From NCBI GenBank assembly GCA_904066235.2, contig CAJFCV020000001.1:10845291-10909290 (forward strand): a stretch of 64,000 nucleotides of DNA, in the 5' to 3' direction. The notes under the pieces were generated by a model. That model had not been told where the DNA came from, did not search any database, and saw only the letters and a list, made by a program, of their open reading frames with translations. The stretch is from Bursaphelenchus xylophilus. Its lineage: Eukaryota; Nematoda; Chromadorea; Rhabditida; Aphelenchoididae. Position numbers and translations under genes: made by a program. Below, in pieces: positions 32,791-46,100 of this stretch; position 1 is the first letter of the stretch; every line of letters starts with the position of its first letter.

Positions 32791-35151
32791 CAAAATTCAA
32801 GTTCATTGCCCCGATGTAACTTACTGGCATAGATCGTATACGTAGATCGTACGTTTAACTCGTAGCGTACGCTGTTTGTCCACGTAGGAGCGTCGGTGCA
32901 TTTTCGGAACGGTATTTTGGCCTACGCACAAAAGTAAAGGCCGAGCTGCGCCCTTAGATTGTTAAAAAATTATTTTTGTATGTGGCTGGAGGACACAATG
33001 AATCAATGTGGCAACCCCTTTTCGACCTATTTTGTCGCATTATGCGTGTTTTGCAGATTGTATGCGCTAAGGCCAGGGATTTGATTCGTCTCTTTTCTTA
33101 GTGAGATTTCCTTTGATAAACTGATCTCTTGACGGTTTAATGTTGACGTAGACGAGCTTTTTGCATTGCAAATCTGTTGTATACCGTTGTTTATTAGTTT
33201 TCTGGCGTTGGCATTCGCATATGTGTAAAAGCACGAGTTTTGTCTCCAAATCTTCTTTGCAGATTTTAGGTGTCTTTACAAAAGCCAAATTGGTGAGTCT
33301 AAATGTGATCGAAGGGGATCTCGAGTCCCGTGTTCTTGCCGCCTTCCGGGAATTTGACGTTTTCTTTGTTTACGGATGCATTTCTTTTATAGTGTGGACG
33401 CATTTCCGACGGACACAGTTTTGATTCACTTATTTTTCAGTAATTAACTTTGTTGCCAATGTTTAGACACTATTGTTCGAATAGCTAGAATAGTTTCAAA
33501 CATGCACGTTGTGATGTCTGTTCCGCGTTTTTGGGTTCATTTTTAAACTTTTCACGGCCAATACTTCCTTCTTTGATGCCTAACAGCAAGAGGTTCTGAA
33601 TTCCGTCGCTTATATCTTTCGTTTCAAAGAGATGACAGGATACCCGATCTCTGCGATATTTCGGTACAGCTGCGTTTATGATTTCGCTATTATCGATGAC
33701 ATTGGATCTTTTATATGATGCATTATATGGTATCATGTGTCACTGATTCAGCCATTCCTCAAATCCGTGGGAAGGTTTCATCTTTGTGTCCCATGTACGT
33801 ACATTGTTTTTCACGTCGACACGTAAGAAGGCGCACATTGCTCGCGGTCTTTCTACAAATCTCTGTTTCTCCAATCCTCGGCATCTCGCCTTCGAAAAGG
33901 GGAGTTTCACTGTGTTCTTTTGTCCATTTCTTCCCGTCTCTGTCCACATTCTTCGAGTCTCTGCGAAGTGGCTGGTCCCTCATGATGGGGCGGCATGCCC
34001 AGAGAGTGAAAGAAGAGCGCTCTCTGAGTGAACGGAATAAGTCGGACGGCGGGGTCGGGCTTTTTCAGCGAGCCACAAGGGGGAGGGGGACGATTTCCTC
34101 GGACGATTTTTTCCCTCCATTTCGTTCTTTTTTCCGTAAATTTATGGTCCCGCTAATTTTGGACCATGGTCGGCGACGACGTGGTGAGATCAAGTCTATG
34201 ACCTGACGTGGTAGTGCGGAGCAATCCCTCAGTTTTGGTCACCTTCTGTTCAAGGAGTTCTAAAGCTCTCATAAAGGGCGGACGTTTATGCTTACTTTTT
34301 CCCGAACAAACAACGGCACATACATGGAGGGCGCTCATTCATTAGACTCTCCATGGTATTCTTTAACCAAAGTTGGTGTTGTTACCGGCTAGAGTGGTTA
34401 AAGTTCCAAGGTCGGTAGATTATGGGTGGATTTTCTTATGTCATCATTTCCCAAAAGATGGGTTCATGGCGTTGTGAGAGTAGTTTCCATTTGAACGGCG
34501 GTGACAGATCAAGAAGGATCTGAACTAGGCATTTCAAAATTATAAATCGCTTGGAGGAATTTCTATTATTTCGTTAACCGCGAATGATTCATGCTGTAGA
34601 AATCAGAGGTTTGGCTTGCTATAGTTTATAGCAGCCGTTATTTTTTTGGCGGTATTCAAAGAATTTTTGTGGGGTCCAAAATCCATGAGTTGAACCGTGA
34701 GTTCTAGGTAGAATGAATCCGTTATTTGCTAAGCCTGTATTTTGTTCATGGGAACGGGAAGCCTGTCGTCCCAGAATTTCGATTATTCTTGCCGTTTGTC
34801 TTACCCACGTTCTTGCGTTTTACTTTGCTGATCGTTAGGTAATCGCTAGCCTAGCCCAGTCAACCTCCAAATGACACATTAGCCTCGCCAGAGAGACGCT
34901 GGTGTGCCTTACCAAAAATCTCCAAGTATCTGTTATCTGCTGTATCTCCGCCGATGCGTTTGCATTTTCAATGGTTGGTTAACTGACGGTTTAGCTAGCC
35001 AAAAGTCAAACCTATAGATTTCTTGATTGCCCAGTCGTAGTCGGCTCAAGTTACGTCCACTCAGATTTTTACAAACATTGCGACAATTGTATTAACGTGT
35101 TTCCGCTTCATTATGGGCTGAAAAGATATAAACCACCAACTTTTAGTCAGG
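32791..35151. other. 2.4 kb without a confident gene; possible decayed coding sequence
   Basis: Between the MITEs and the chromodomain gene, GC content and frame lengths on the minus strand (about 33485-33990) look partly coding (for example PKYRRDRVSCHLFETKDISD), but frames are broken by many stops and no domain is recognisable. It may be a pseudogene or an old transposon. Confidence 0.35.
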
Positions 35152-37951
35152 ATGGAAGACGAGCATAATGAACATCCGATTTTTACCGTGGAAAAATTGG
35201 TCGGGGTAAAAATGCAAAAAGGTGTGCGGTATTATAATGTAAAATGGAGTGGATTTGGCACAGAAGAGAACACTTGGGAGCCCGAAAACAGTTTCATTGT
35301 AAGTCTGTCGGAAATCTCTGCCGATTTCTGTAAAATACAAATTTTTCGTATCAAATGTCGCCTTGCCAAAAAATGGAGGAATTTTGGTAGTTTTGGTTTA
35401 GAATGATGTAAATAAGATCAAACAAGGTTGATGTTCTGCCTTTTTATTTGGCTATTCTATCCTAGTTTGTTTGTTTTCAGTTTTTTATATTATCCATGAC
35501 TGATCATTTTTTTTTCAGGATAGAACTCCAATTGAAACCTTCGAACGACAACGAGCCTTGGCTGCTCTTAGGAAACAACGGGCTAACAAGAAGAAGTTCG
35601 GTGCAAAGTTTGCCACAGCTTCTACTGATACTTCTGGGTCGAGCTCTTCCGGGGAGAAGAAGATGAAGTCAACGCCAGAAACCAGCGGTTTGAAGTTGAG
35701 GTCGGCCAGTTCCAAGCGGAAGCAGGAGAGTTCTACAAGCTCGAAGATGTCAGAAGAACCTTATCCAGAGGGTTTTGAAGAGGCTACTCCTGTTGTCACG
35801 AGTTCGGGAAGGTTGACTAAGGTGAGGTTAATTGTATTTTGATGGAATAGAGGAAATATTGGCTGACTTTGATGTGATCTGGGCCGAATACGGTGTAACA
35901 TGGATTGCGCCTGTTTTGGAGTTGGTTTTCTGTTATTTTACTTGAAATCAGCTGTTTTCGAAATGAAATTTCCGGTGTTACCCAAAATTTCTGCGAAAAT
36001 TCACTTTTGAACAGAAAATTTTGGTGATTGCTAAACTTTTCTGTTATAGGATCGCGTTATGGCTTGTCATCTTCATTTTCATTCACATTTTTTCTCGAAA
36101 TTTATTGTTGGTTCAAAGATTTCATCTTGTTTCAGTATTTTTAATGTTATCCATGACGATTTTGCCTCGAAAACTCTAGTTTTTTATTTCCTATATGTTG
36201 CAGATTTATTCATAGTTATGATTTTTTACAGCCGACTCTCAAGTTGCGAGAACAAACTCCGATTGACACAAAACAACGTAAAGGAATGGCGCCAAGAAAG
36301 ACGACCCCATCGCTTGATGTTTCCGTAGAGTCTCGGCCAGGAAGTCGTTTGACTCGCCATCAGGTCAAGGAAGCTTTGAAACCGATGTTGGAGAAGGAAA
36401 GAGAGGAAAGAATGGTAAGTTTTCCATTTTGTGCTAGACTTTTGTCATGTATAATATAAAATGAGATCTCTCTGATGGAGACTTTTGGAGACTCGATTTA
36501 GAAGAAAATTGATGTTTTATACAGTTTGGAGACTATCAGCGATCGTATTAGATCTGTTTCGAACACCATTTTTTAAAATTTGTGATGTGATTTCATCATG
36601 GATCAACCGATTACTCCATTTTTTTTCAGAAGTATCTTGCCGCGAAAACTATCGAAATTGAAGAGCATTACCACCAAACCTATCCCAAGAAGTGTTATTT
36701 GGGATCAAAGAATACCCCAGAAGTTGTGGCCAAGTTCAGTTTCCCAGATCTCATTACCCATGAAGAGATGTGTGCCAGAGATGTTGAAAGAGAGAATAGA
36801 CGGGTAGCCTATGAAGCCGAGAAAAAGCGGAGGGAAGAGATCAGAAGAAAGCAGGTGGAGATCAGTGAACAACTTATTTTACATCAAGAAAAAAAGATGG
36901 CTGAGCAAGTTGAGGACATTGTAAGTGGAATTCTGGGTGTAAAGCCGGATTTATCTTGCGTTTTAGGCTGTATTTGAAAATAGGAAAGGCTTTTGAACAT
37001 CTGAGATTTTATTTTTTATATTTTTTACCTAAAATGCTCATTTTTTCACTAAAATGATATTATCCTTGTTGTTTTCAGCTGAATCGCGTCGATCTCTCCT
37101 TCACCAAATCTCCAGAGCAATTCCTCATGTGCCAGCCGGGTTATCAATGCCTCGAGGTCATGCTTGTACTCAAACGGGAACTTGGAGTGGCAGTTATCGT
37201 CCAGTTGAAGCACAGGTCCAATTTGGTCATCGAGTGTGTTACAATCGAAGTTGCCATGGAGAAATGCCCCGTACAGCTGAAGGATTATATGAATGGAATG
37301 GTTTTGGATGGGAACCGGAACTTGAGGATTCGCCGTGATGAATCCGAAGGGTTCTTTGACCAAAAACGAGCTGAAGATGCTGCCAAAGTTGTTGATGAAA
37401 AGACTGAAGAGAAGGCGGAACTAAGCACGAATGAAGCGTTGGAATGTTTGGAGTCCTCGATGGCTCAGACTGTCGATGAATCAGCTGATATTACTCTGGA
37501 TCCATCAATGGATTTTACGATGAATTCGTCGATAAATCCCACAATAAATTCCACAATTCCGGAATCGATGAACTGCACTGGAATTGCAGATGAATCCATG
37601 GAAATTAGCCAACAAACTGAGTACACGATCGCTTCCACAGAAGAAGATCTGGTCGACAATTTCGCAACTGACATCATCAGAGAAGAGAAGCTGATTGAGG
37701 CCCCCAAAATCATTGCCGAACCTGAGCGATTCATTTCCGAACCTTCCAAATCATTTGATCTCACCTCAACGACTCAGCCTGCCGATGAAACGATTGATGA
37801 AACATTTGAATCGGAAAACTTGGAAAACACTCAAGATTCATCGATGAACGCCAGGTACATCGATGAGAATTTGATCACTGAGGCCGAATTATTGGGATAC
37901 AAGACGGATATATCGGAAAGATCAATGGATTTTGTCGCCATGGAACAATAA
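35152..37951 (+). CDS. HP1-like chromodomain protein with probable chromoshadow domain, 598 aa
   Basis: Exons 35152-35298, 35519-35821, 36232-36414, 36630-36920 and 37079-37951. The N-terminal chromodomain (about residues 9-50) has FTVEKLVG, YYNVKWSGF and ENTWEPENSF, with the aromatic cage conserved (Phe, Trp, Phe positions), so binding to methylated histone H3 is expected. A basic Ser/Lys hinge and a charged helical part (EAEKKRREEIRRKQVEIS) follow. A second conserved region at about 310-370 (CLEVMLVLKRELG...VAMEKCPVQLKDYM) resembles a chromoshadow domain, including the KCPxxLxxY pattern. The last 230 residues are acidic and Ser/Thr-rich. At 598 aa it is three times the size of classical HP1. 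The chromoshadow call is inference. ACTTTTAG lies 5 nt before the ATG. Confidence 0.85.
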
Positions 37952-38695
37952 AATACAATTTGTTTTTATTACTCATATATTTGTTGGTACCCAAAAATAA
38001 ATTAGATAATATTGAGTTCAGAGTGGATTTTGGTTGAGTTATTTTGGTGATGCCTCCATTTTTCACGGAAAAAACTGGTTCAAATATCTTCTTAATTAAC
38101 TCTCTTCCCATTCGTTTTGGTACTTCAATTGATTGCCAATAACGGAAGCGTTAGGTACTGAACGTTCCCAACAGACCATGAGCGGACAGTTTTTTAGACA
38201 TGAACTCGAATTTACATCGTTTATAAAACTTGGATTTTGACTTTGTTTTTGGAGTGGAAAAATGAAGTAACTGTAAAATTTGAAGAGTTTATCAATGCAA
38301 CAGAATACTAGAACTAATACTATTTAACGTCGAAACCGAGTACCATCATTATTTCGCGTATTATTTACCGTTCCGGAAGTGTCGCTATTCCGGAAATGTC
38401 GTGCTGCCAAAGTATTGCCTTCTTAAATAGAAATTGGGCGAAGGCTTTTCGTGCAATAAGTTCTGCAAAGAAAGAATTTGTCTTGCAGAAATCTGGCCTA
38501 AATTTATGTCTCAAATCTTATTGTCACACCTCTGGTCCTACATTTGAAGACATATTTCCTCTATATTCGTATCGAAGGACCATTGGCCTCCAGTATTCCC
38601 CGAACTTATTCAATTTGCGGCGCACATTGCTCGTTTACGTACATATTATAGGTCCGGGTGCGACATTATAAAGTGTTTCTTCCATATATCCTCGA
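37952..38695. other. Intergenic with one transposon end
   Basis: No gene seen. It holds the remnant listed at 38370-38410. Confidence 0.5.
38370..38410. repeat. Solo terminus of the TTCCGGAA foldback family
   Basis: TTCCGGAAGTGTCGCTATT followed by CCGGAAATGTCGTG matches the right end of the element at 551-1749 (about 1700-1747). The rest of the element is missing. Confidence 0.7.
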
Positions 38696-39244
38696 ATGCC
38701 GTCGGTATCTTGTCCCAAATGCGGCCATAAGAAGGCTGCTTACACTGAGATCACATACTGCTCCTCTTGTGGATATCGAATCAAGATGACGTGCCAGAGT
38801 TGCGACAAAAACTTGAGGTAGTTTTCAATGCCTGTACAGTGGCGGATAATTGATCCAGTCGCATAAAATTGTATCATTTTGCGTCCGGGAAGTATCAAAA
38901 TGCAGCAAAATACCTCCAAGTGAAAAACTCAATTTGAGGAAAAGGGCTCGCCCTTCAAAAAGGAGGTTTTTAGTTGAAGGGGGAGGCATTTTGCCACACT
39001 TTTTGATACTTCCCGGATTCAAAATGGTACGTTCTTTGCGACTGGGTCAGGTCCGTCACTGTAAGGTTGTATCAGTATGTTTTGATGTTTTCATGATCGG
39101 AAACTTCTTCTTGTACGGCAATGACCTACTGAAAGCTAATAAAAGTTTAATTCTCTTCTCCTCTTCAGCCGAGAAGATCGTTATTGTTGGAATTGTGGTG
39201 TAGAGAGTCACGTTTACATCAAAGTGTGCGACAATAAATCTTGA
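38696..39244 (+). CDS. Small zinc-ribbon protein, 65 aa
   Basis: Exons 38696-38817 and 39169-39244. The peptide has four CxxC knuckles: SCPKCG, YCSSCGY, TCQSCD and YCWNCG. These make two zinc ribbons in the style of double-zinc-ribbon proteins. The C-terminus is VYIKVCDNKS. I do not recognise the specific family; nucleic-acid or protein binding is possible. Its single intron contains a complete 225-bp MITE, which makes up most of the intron. Confidence 0.65.
38837..39061. mobile_element. 225-bp MITE, CAGTG-ended, TA target
   Basis: Ends CAGTGGCGGA...CCAGTCGCA and the reverse complement of CAGTGACGGA...CCCAGTCGCA, flanked by TA (38835-38836, 39062-39063). A second inner inverted repeat (CGGGAAGTATCAAAA/TTTTGATACTTCCCGG) follows. 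This is Tc1-type end structure without coding capacity. It sits inside the intron of the zinc-ribbon gene. Confidence 0.85.
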
Positions 39245-42200
39245 CAAACGACAAAAGGGTCGCCTGTTCCACAACGTTCTCTGACATTCAAAAGTAAACA
39301 TATTCAAGTACATTGAACTGATTTAAGATTTGTTTTTTATAATGTGTGGGTTCTATTGTACACTTGATTATATTAATTTCGTATACGAAGTGGGATTGAT
39401 TTTAGTGAGTTTACATCGGATTTCATTGTTACAGACTGGTTTTGATTTATGCGATTTGTCATGCAGTGGTTCTACTGGACCTACTGAATAGTTCTAGCAG
39501 CTAGGTCAAAGATTTGAAGCAGCAAAAAATCCTGTAAATAAATTTTTTGCTGTTAGGATGACTTGGTTTCTATTCCAGTTTTTTGCGACATACGGCTAGT
39601 CTTTTGGTACCGCGATAAACTCGGTGTGTCCGGAAGGAAAATTAGTCATGTCCTGATTTCTGTTACGTAAAATTCTCAAGCATACCCCAGAGAATTTTTC
39701 TTTTTCATGCCATTAGAATGTGATAGCGCCTGCCTCGCAGTTATTATTTGCATACGAGTCAGTTCGTAAAGTCGCTGGAGTAATTTTTGGCGTTTGCACT
39801 TTGCTGAAAAAGTCAGGAACAACAGCCCAAAAAAAGTCTAGCCGCGGCAAAAAGTCATGCGAATTTTCTGCGGTCCGCACCGTGCACTTTGTGCGACAAA
39901 AAAAGAAATGCTTTTTGAAAGGAACATTTTGCACCGTGCATCCGCCCAAAAAGTGAGCGACATCACTTGCACAGTGCAATTTTGTTCTTTTTGCACTCTG
40001 TCGCGCGCGCCTCCCATTTCTCGCAAGCGACAAACCATTTCTTCGACGGAATTTGAGGGCCGAAGTGCGGTGCGGAGTCGCAGAAAATTCCCAGGACTTT
40101 TTGCCGCGACAGCATTGCACAGTGCAAAAAGCAAGACCTTGCACTGTGCAAAATAAACTTCTGTTTTCGCACAGTGCATGCCGCCGAAATCAGTCCACTT
40201 TGCGGACGGAACAGTGCAGATTCCGCAAATATTTGTGCCATTTGACTCACCCACCCCTCTTCCTCCGATTTCCCGACGATTCAAGTTCATTCATGTGACA
40301 TTATAAAGCGACCGTATCCCGTTGCGTAACATTCGATCTTTGAATGAATGACGGCAGGAGGAAGCGCCGAGTTCAGAGATAAACGACAAGTGTAAATAGC
40401 TGGGGAATTCCCCCCAAACGATAAGATTACAGCCCAAAAACAGACAGTTTATCGGGCAATGTACCGACTATACTGATATGGAGCGGTCTGTCGGGATGCT
40501 CGGACCGTTAATTGGTTCTGTTTTAGTGTCGTTGTTATTATTTTTGGGTGCGATTTTAATCGTAATGTCGATAAAATTTACGGCAAGTGAATTGTTTTTT
40601 TCGGATTTTTATAGTTTTACTATGTTGTACTAGAAATTGTAATGGCCGGTTGATATTTCATTATATAAATGAAGAGGTGTATAGCCAAGTTCAGTAATGT
40701 TTTGACCCTTAAAAAAGTAACGTAACCTCAAAATTTCCCGTCAAATGTCACCTCAAATCTGCACCCCCAACAAACTTGTGTCTTCGGAATTCTCGACGTG
40801 TGAAACGAAATCAAATCGATTATAATACGAGTAATCGTTTTGTAATACAGTTAGGGTTGCTTTTGAGTTCACTTTCGTGTCATCGAAGGTTTGTTTGAAG
40901 AAATTTCAAGATGCTTTTGGCTCGATGGCCTTTTAGACACAATATTGTGCATTCACAGCTAATGATTGGGGTTATCAGTTTTTTGGAAAGAGCTATCGCG
41001 AAATTTTTAAAGATATTAGATTGTGTTTTGCAGATATATCTTGTTTCGAGACGATCGAAAGAAAAGGAAATTCCGAAATTTCGTACTGAACAACCTCTGA
41101 CAAAACATTTCCGTACAACAAAACTTGCCTATAACGAGCAATTTCAGAGGTTCATTAGTGTAAAGCGAATCTATTTTAATCTAAGCTCTCCAGAGCTTGA
41201 TAGTCACCTAAAAATGTCCGCCCAAGTTAGTGTAATTTCTTCCCAATGCCTTTAAAATTTTCCAAAAAACTGTAACACTTTTTCTCAAGTCACAAAATGT
41301 TCGACAACAATTCACGTGCCAAACGTAACTTTACAGCTCACTTCTACCCCTTCCATCCATACGTTTTTATGTTGCGTTATGAAGCGTCATCTTCTCGAAA
41401 AAACCCTGAATTTTCTTTTTTTTTCTCAATTTACTGGATGGTGAGAAAACGTTTATTTCCGTTGCTCTTGTGTTGCTAACAATTCCATTAACGAAATGAG
41501 TCGTCTTGACTTTGTTTTATTGGTATCAAACAAAGTTTTGTCATCGGAGTTTTACGAGCATTTACACTGCTGCTGAACGAACCCTCGACCCCCGCAGTTT
41601 TTGGTCTTCTGCCGGCGAATCCATGGACGCCGTCGATGGGGACCGTGGGAAAATTGTGTTGCGTGATTTTTGAGTGAAATGACGAGTAGAGAGCAAGATC
41701 TTGTTACGGTTGGGGAGAGAGCGGGTGGATAGTGCGGGTTGGGTCAAGTATAAGGTCAACTGACCTTGTTAGCGAATATTTTGATAATTTAAGGACTAAT
41801 AGCTTTTGTGGTAAGTTTGATGAACCTTTTTTGTGGCTAGAAATTAATAAAACAAAAGGACAAAGTGCAATTACCGTATCTCTACAATACTTGGCAGAAA
41901 TATGTACAGTGGAGAAAGAAAATTTTCTGCAAAAAATGTGTTTCATTCGAAGTTCGCTCAATATAAAAGTTAAAAGTATTTTTCCGGTGACGGACCTTTC
42001 ATATTGCACGTACGTTCTCACTTGCAAAGCTTGGTGGATACGTCGGCTTTGCCTGGAAGACGTAAGCAAAGGTTTTCAACAATTGCTGAGGCTGAATATG
42101 ACCTTTTCAAGTCCTAGCTAAACATGGTTTTTTGCGGTCCTGCCCGGTGAAGTCAACCGGTCCGGGTAGGTCCAGTGTAAGCTGAATTTTAGCTGATAAA

Positions 42201-43167
42201 ATGCCAACCGGTTTCGGGCAACAGGTACGCAACTCAGCCGGCTTTGCTTCGGCTAGGCGCAAAGGCCATGTTTATCGCTGGAAATTTTTTAGCACGACTT
42301 TTTCCAAAACTGTTAAATTTACGTGTTAAAAAATTAAAAAGCCCTTTGTGGCCTTGAAACTGTACCACTATTTCCTCTTTCTAAAGTTCAACTCTAATAT
42401 ATCATCGATGAATTCAAGTATGTTCTTATTCTGGCTTCAGAGCGCTTTCAATCGCTGCTGGACTATAATTTGTAGTTTAATCAAAACCACAGCTAAATTT
42501 GTACAGACTACATCCACTTCTTCGTCGATAAGAAACTGATTATTAGTTTAATTTTCTTGCGCAACCTTTAATATTTCAAGACGTTTTTCAGAGCAAATGT
42601 TTTTGTTGATTTCTGGGCATTTTCTCAAGAAACCATCGTTCAAAAAGTGTCTTATAAAGTTAACTAGTGTAAGCAAATTAAATGGTATACCAAATTTTTC
42701 TGTATCATTGATTTTTCTGACGTCATTGATTGTAACAGAGAATCGAATCGATTGTTACAAAAAGCGGAGTGAGTGATCTAAGGAACAGGGCAAAATCGTC
42801 TAAGTAATCGGAAAATTAAACTTTTTATTGGCGGGGGAATATTTTACTCGGCTATTGAGAGTGTAATTTTCACTTTTTTGGTCGATTTTTTGATGATTTT
42901 TAAAAATATTTTTTTTTGATCTTTATTTTATATTTTTCGGCAGCATGTTTTGTAAAATACGACGTTTTAAATTCTCTGTTTTTTTCAAAAAATATCATTT
43001 TTCACATTTAATTGAAAATCTTGAAACCCCTAAATTTTGTTAATATACCGTGTAATAGTCGTTGTTACTTGGTCGTTTCTGAATTTGAATACATTTAAGA
43101 CATCACTTTCGCTTTTTTCCTTCCAGTGATTTCCGCATTCTTTTCGAACAACGGGTGTTCGTATTGA
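39245..43167. other. 3.9 kb without a gene I can call; upstream region of the cotransporter
   Basis: It contains the GCACAGTGC-rich repeat (39755-40225) and several frames of 60-130 codons (for example 40911-41255, 41732-42121) with no domain, leader or splice support. A more GC-rich patch at 41560-41760 could hold a promoter or first exon. A splice acceptor (CTTCCAG, about 43127) lies 40 nt before the cotransporter ATG, so an upstream non-coding exon or spliced leader is expected. Confidence 0.4.
39755..40225. repeat. MITE-like repeat rich in GCAC(A/C)GTGC palindromes
   Basis: Related to 32380-32790: it shares CGTAAAGTCG-like left and CATGCCGCCGAAATC right sequences, and contains at least six GCACAGTGC or GCACCGTGC palindromes. 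The two halves are partly inverted copies (GGCAAAAAGTC / GACTTTTTGCC). Confidence 0.55.
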
Positions 43168-46100
43168 ATGGACAATAACTCCGAAGATGAAAACCGATCC
43201 ACGGATTCGAATCCGGGTGAGTTGAAGAATGGGAGAGGGATTTGAGTGGTCATTTGAATACGCAGATATCATTTTGAACACCTTTGGGGGGATAAAGTTG
43301 TAAATTCATGATGATTAATGTCATTAAATCCATGTTTTGGTCTGAAATGAGGGCTCAAACAGATTGCTTTTTAATTTTTTTGTTGTCTGTTACCGTTTTA
43401 GGCAATTTTCAAGCATCTTACAACCAAATAAATGGTTAGAACAGAATGCCAAAAATGGCGGGAAAAACTGAAATTCGAATTTTTAGATCGGTTGGGCATA
43501 GAAATTCCATTAGAAAAGTTTTTTGAGAATTTTTCTCCCCAACGACCCTTGAAACAGAATGTCAAAATTTCCAAAAAAGGAATTTTTTCGAATTTTTGAA
43601 ACCTTCTGATACCCGAATATTGAGAGAATAATACAGCGACATACCTTCTAATTCCAAAAATCCTTTCAGACATAAGCGCCGCCTCCAACGATGACATGTC
43701 CACCACATTGAGATCCAAAGCCCTGAGTCACTTCAAAGTGGAATCCGTGGACGAATCCAGCCTCAGTCAAACCAGTCTGCAGAGTATGGACGGGATTGAG
43801 GAATTGGACGAAGACCACGATGTTGTGGAGGGGAATGATGTAAATAGTAATTACAATACGAAAACAAGTGGAATTCGAGTAAGTCCACTATTTATTAATT
43901 TAAATCGTAATTCTAGCCCAAGTTTTCGTTGACTGTGGAAGATGAGAATGGGGATACTGTAACCACATTGAACAGGTGAGTTTTTTGCAAGATTTCCAAA
44001 AAATTTTATTATCGCAGCACATTTTGACATCTTTTGAACTCTTTTTCTTCGATTTTCTATTACGCAAAAAAATGTCATCATGACGGATTTTTTGAAATTT
44101 TCAATTTTTTGCTCAAAAATCATTTTTTTTGCAAAAAGCATAGTTTGAAACCCATTTTTTCAGCGTTGGCAATGCGAATACCCTGGACCGCCCTCCCAAT
44201 ATTGACCATTACCGTATGACTGTCCAGCAAATGAAGAATCGCCCCAGTATGCTCCAACTAATGCACACGAAACCGTCCTCATTCGATCGACGCCTCAACG
44301 AAGAGGGCACGTCCAACAAAGGCAACTCGATCAACTCGGACCATCCCGATCTGGAGACATTCCAGCCCTCGGAACGGTCGAAAAAGGATCAAAAAGTGAA
44401 GTTGGGCGCCTTCGAAGGGGTTTATATCCCATCCTTCACGAATATCGTCGGAACGTTGCTGTACATTCGTATGGGATGGGTGACGGGGAATGCTGGGATC
44501 CTCGGCGGGCTGGGAATTGTGACGTTCTCGACGTTTGTGATATCTATCACTGCCCTTTCGTTGGCCGGCATCTGTTCGAATGGCCAACAGAGAAAAGGCG
44601 GGGTTTACTACGTCGTATCCAGGTAAATTTTTAAAATTTTTATAGCTGTCGACTTTGCTTTTACATGTCCTTTCTCGTTATAACAAAAAAATCACCAAAG
44701 GCGGAGTATTAGCGATGAGGAGAAGACTTGACTCAAAATGGGTCAAGTCTTCTTCTCGATCAGAAATCGTCTTTTCCACCGAAGAAAAGTTTGTAATAGA
44801 TAAAAGGCGTCATAAATTAATTTTTCCTGCTAATGTCTTAAATCTGCAAGTATGAAAATGCGTCATAACGACATATTTTTGTTGAAGCTTTGATTAAAAA
44901 TTCTCAATTCTCCCCAAAAATCCCAGAAAACTGTTATAACGAGAAGGGACGGTTGCCTAACTCTTATCTCCAGGCTGTTTTGATTTCATTCAGAGCTTTA
45001 GGACCTCAGTTTGGCGGCGTCATTGGGGTCATCTTCTCTTTGGCCAATGTGGGAATGGCGGCGCTTTATATTGTGGGAAACTCCGAGTTCATTGTGGATT
45101 TAATGATCGATAATCAGTATGAGCTGGTCACCGGAGACAAGTACAACGACATTCGACTGTTTTCGGTTGGTAAGTAAGGAGGTCTTGTCCGAAATTTGAG
45201 GGGAATTTACGACAATGACAAAAGAAGTGGCTAAAATATTAGGTTGGGACGAAAGTTTTCCCCTTTTTCTTGTTTTTTTCCAAACAAATTTATTTTGACA
45301 GTTGTAACGGGAAACCAAACATAACATCCACCGTCGGTATCCACTACGTATTGCCAACGTTCCGTCAAGGATTCAATTGGCGAGCTTAAAAACTGGGGTA
45401 TTTATAATAAAAAATGTCAGAAAGACCTGTTTTGAGGTCCCCGAAACAATCGAACCGCACATCTCTCAAACGGTAGCTTAGCGATCTGATCAAATGGTAA
45501 TCAGAAGGTGCCAAGGCTGGGGTGTAGTGTGGGTAGGGCAGCAAAGGTCATGCATTCTCCCTGAATTTTTTGCGAGCGATTTTTGCAATGAGGTACCAGG
45601 CGTTGTCGTGAAGGAGGAAGATTTGTTCCATTTTTCTCTAGCATTTTGGGCGAAGCGGTCCAACTGGCGATAATTCTGTTATTTAGTGACAGTTTTACCA
45701 TCAGGGAGCCATTCCTAATAAATACCTCCCATACCAGTCCACCAATCGGACAACATAATCTTTTTTGGGTGAATTTAGGTTTTGGGGTTAGTTCGCCGTG
45801 ATGGTCGGGTTCAAGCTACTGAAGCTTGCGGGTATGGTTTACATACATCACCCACTTCTGGTTCCCTGTAATGATATTGGTCAGCCAAGTCAGCCTGCGG
45901 CGGTACGACAAAAATTAGGAGCAACAGTATAAGCCGTGACTCCGAAAGTTCTTGCGGAACAAATTAACCACACTTCCACACTTTTCCCAACCGATGTAGA
46001 TGGTCCATAATGGTAGTATGGGAGAACCCAAAGAGCTCTCCAAGTTCACGTAATGGCAATTTGGGATAGCTCACGATTAAGCCTTTTAGGGCGTCATCAT

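Noticed and set aside
40911..42121. Frames of 114 and 129 codons upstream of the cotransporter
   Set aside because: No leader, domain or splice context; composition is like the flanking non-coding DNA.
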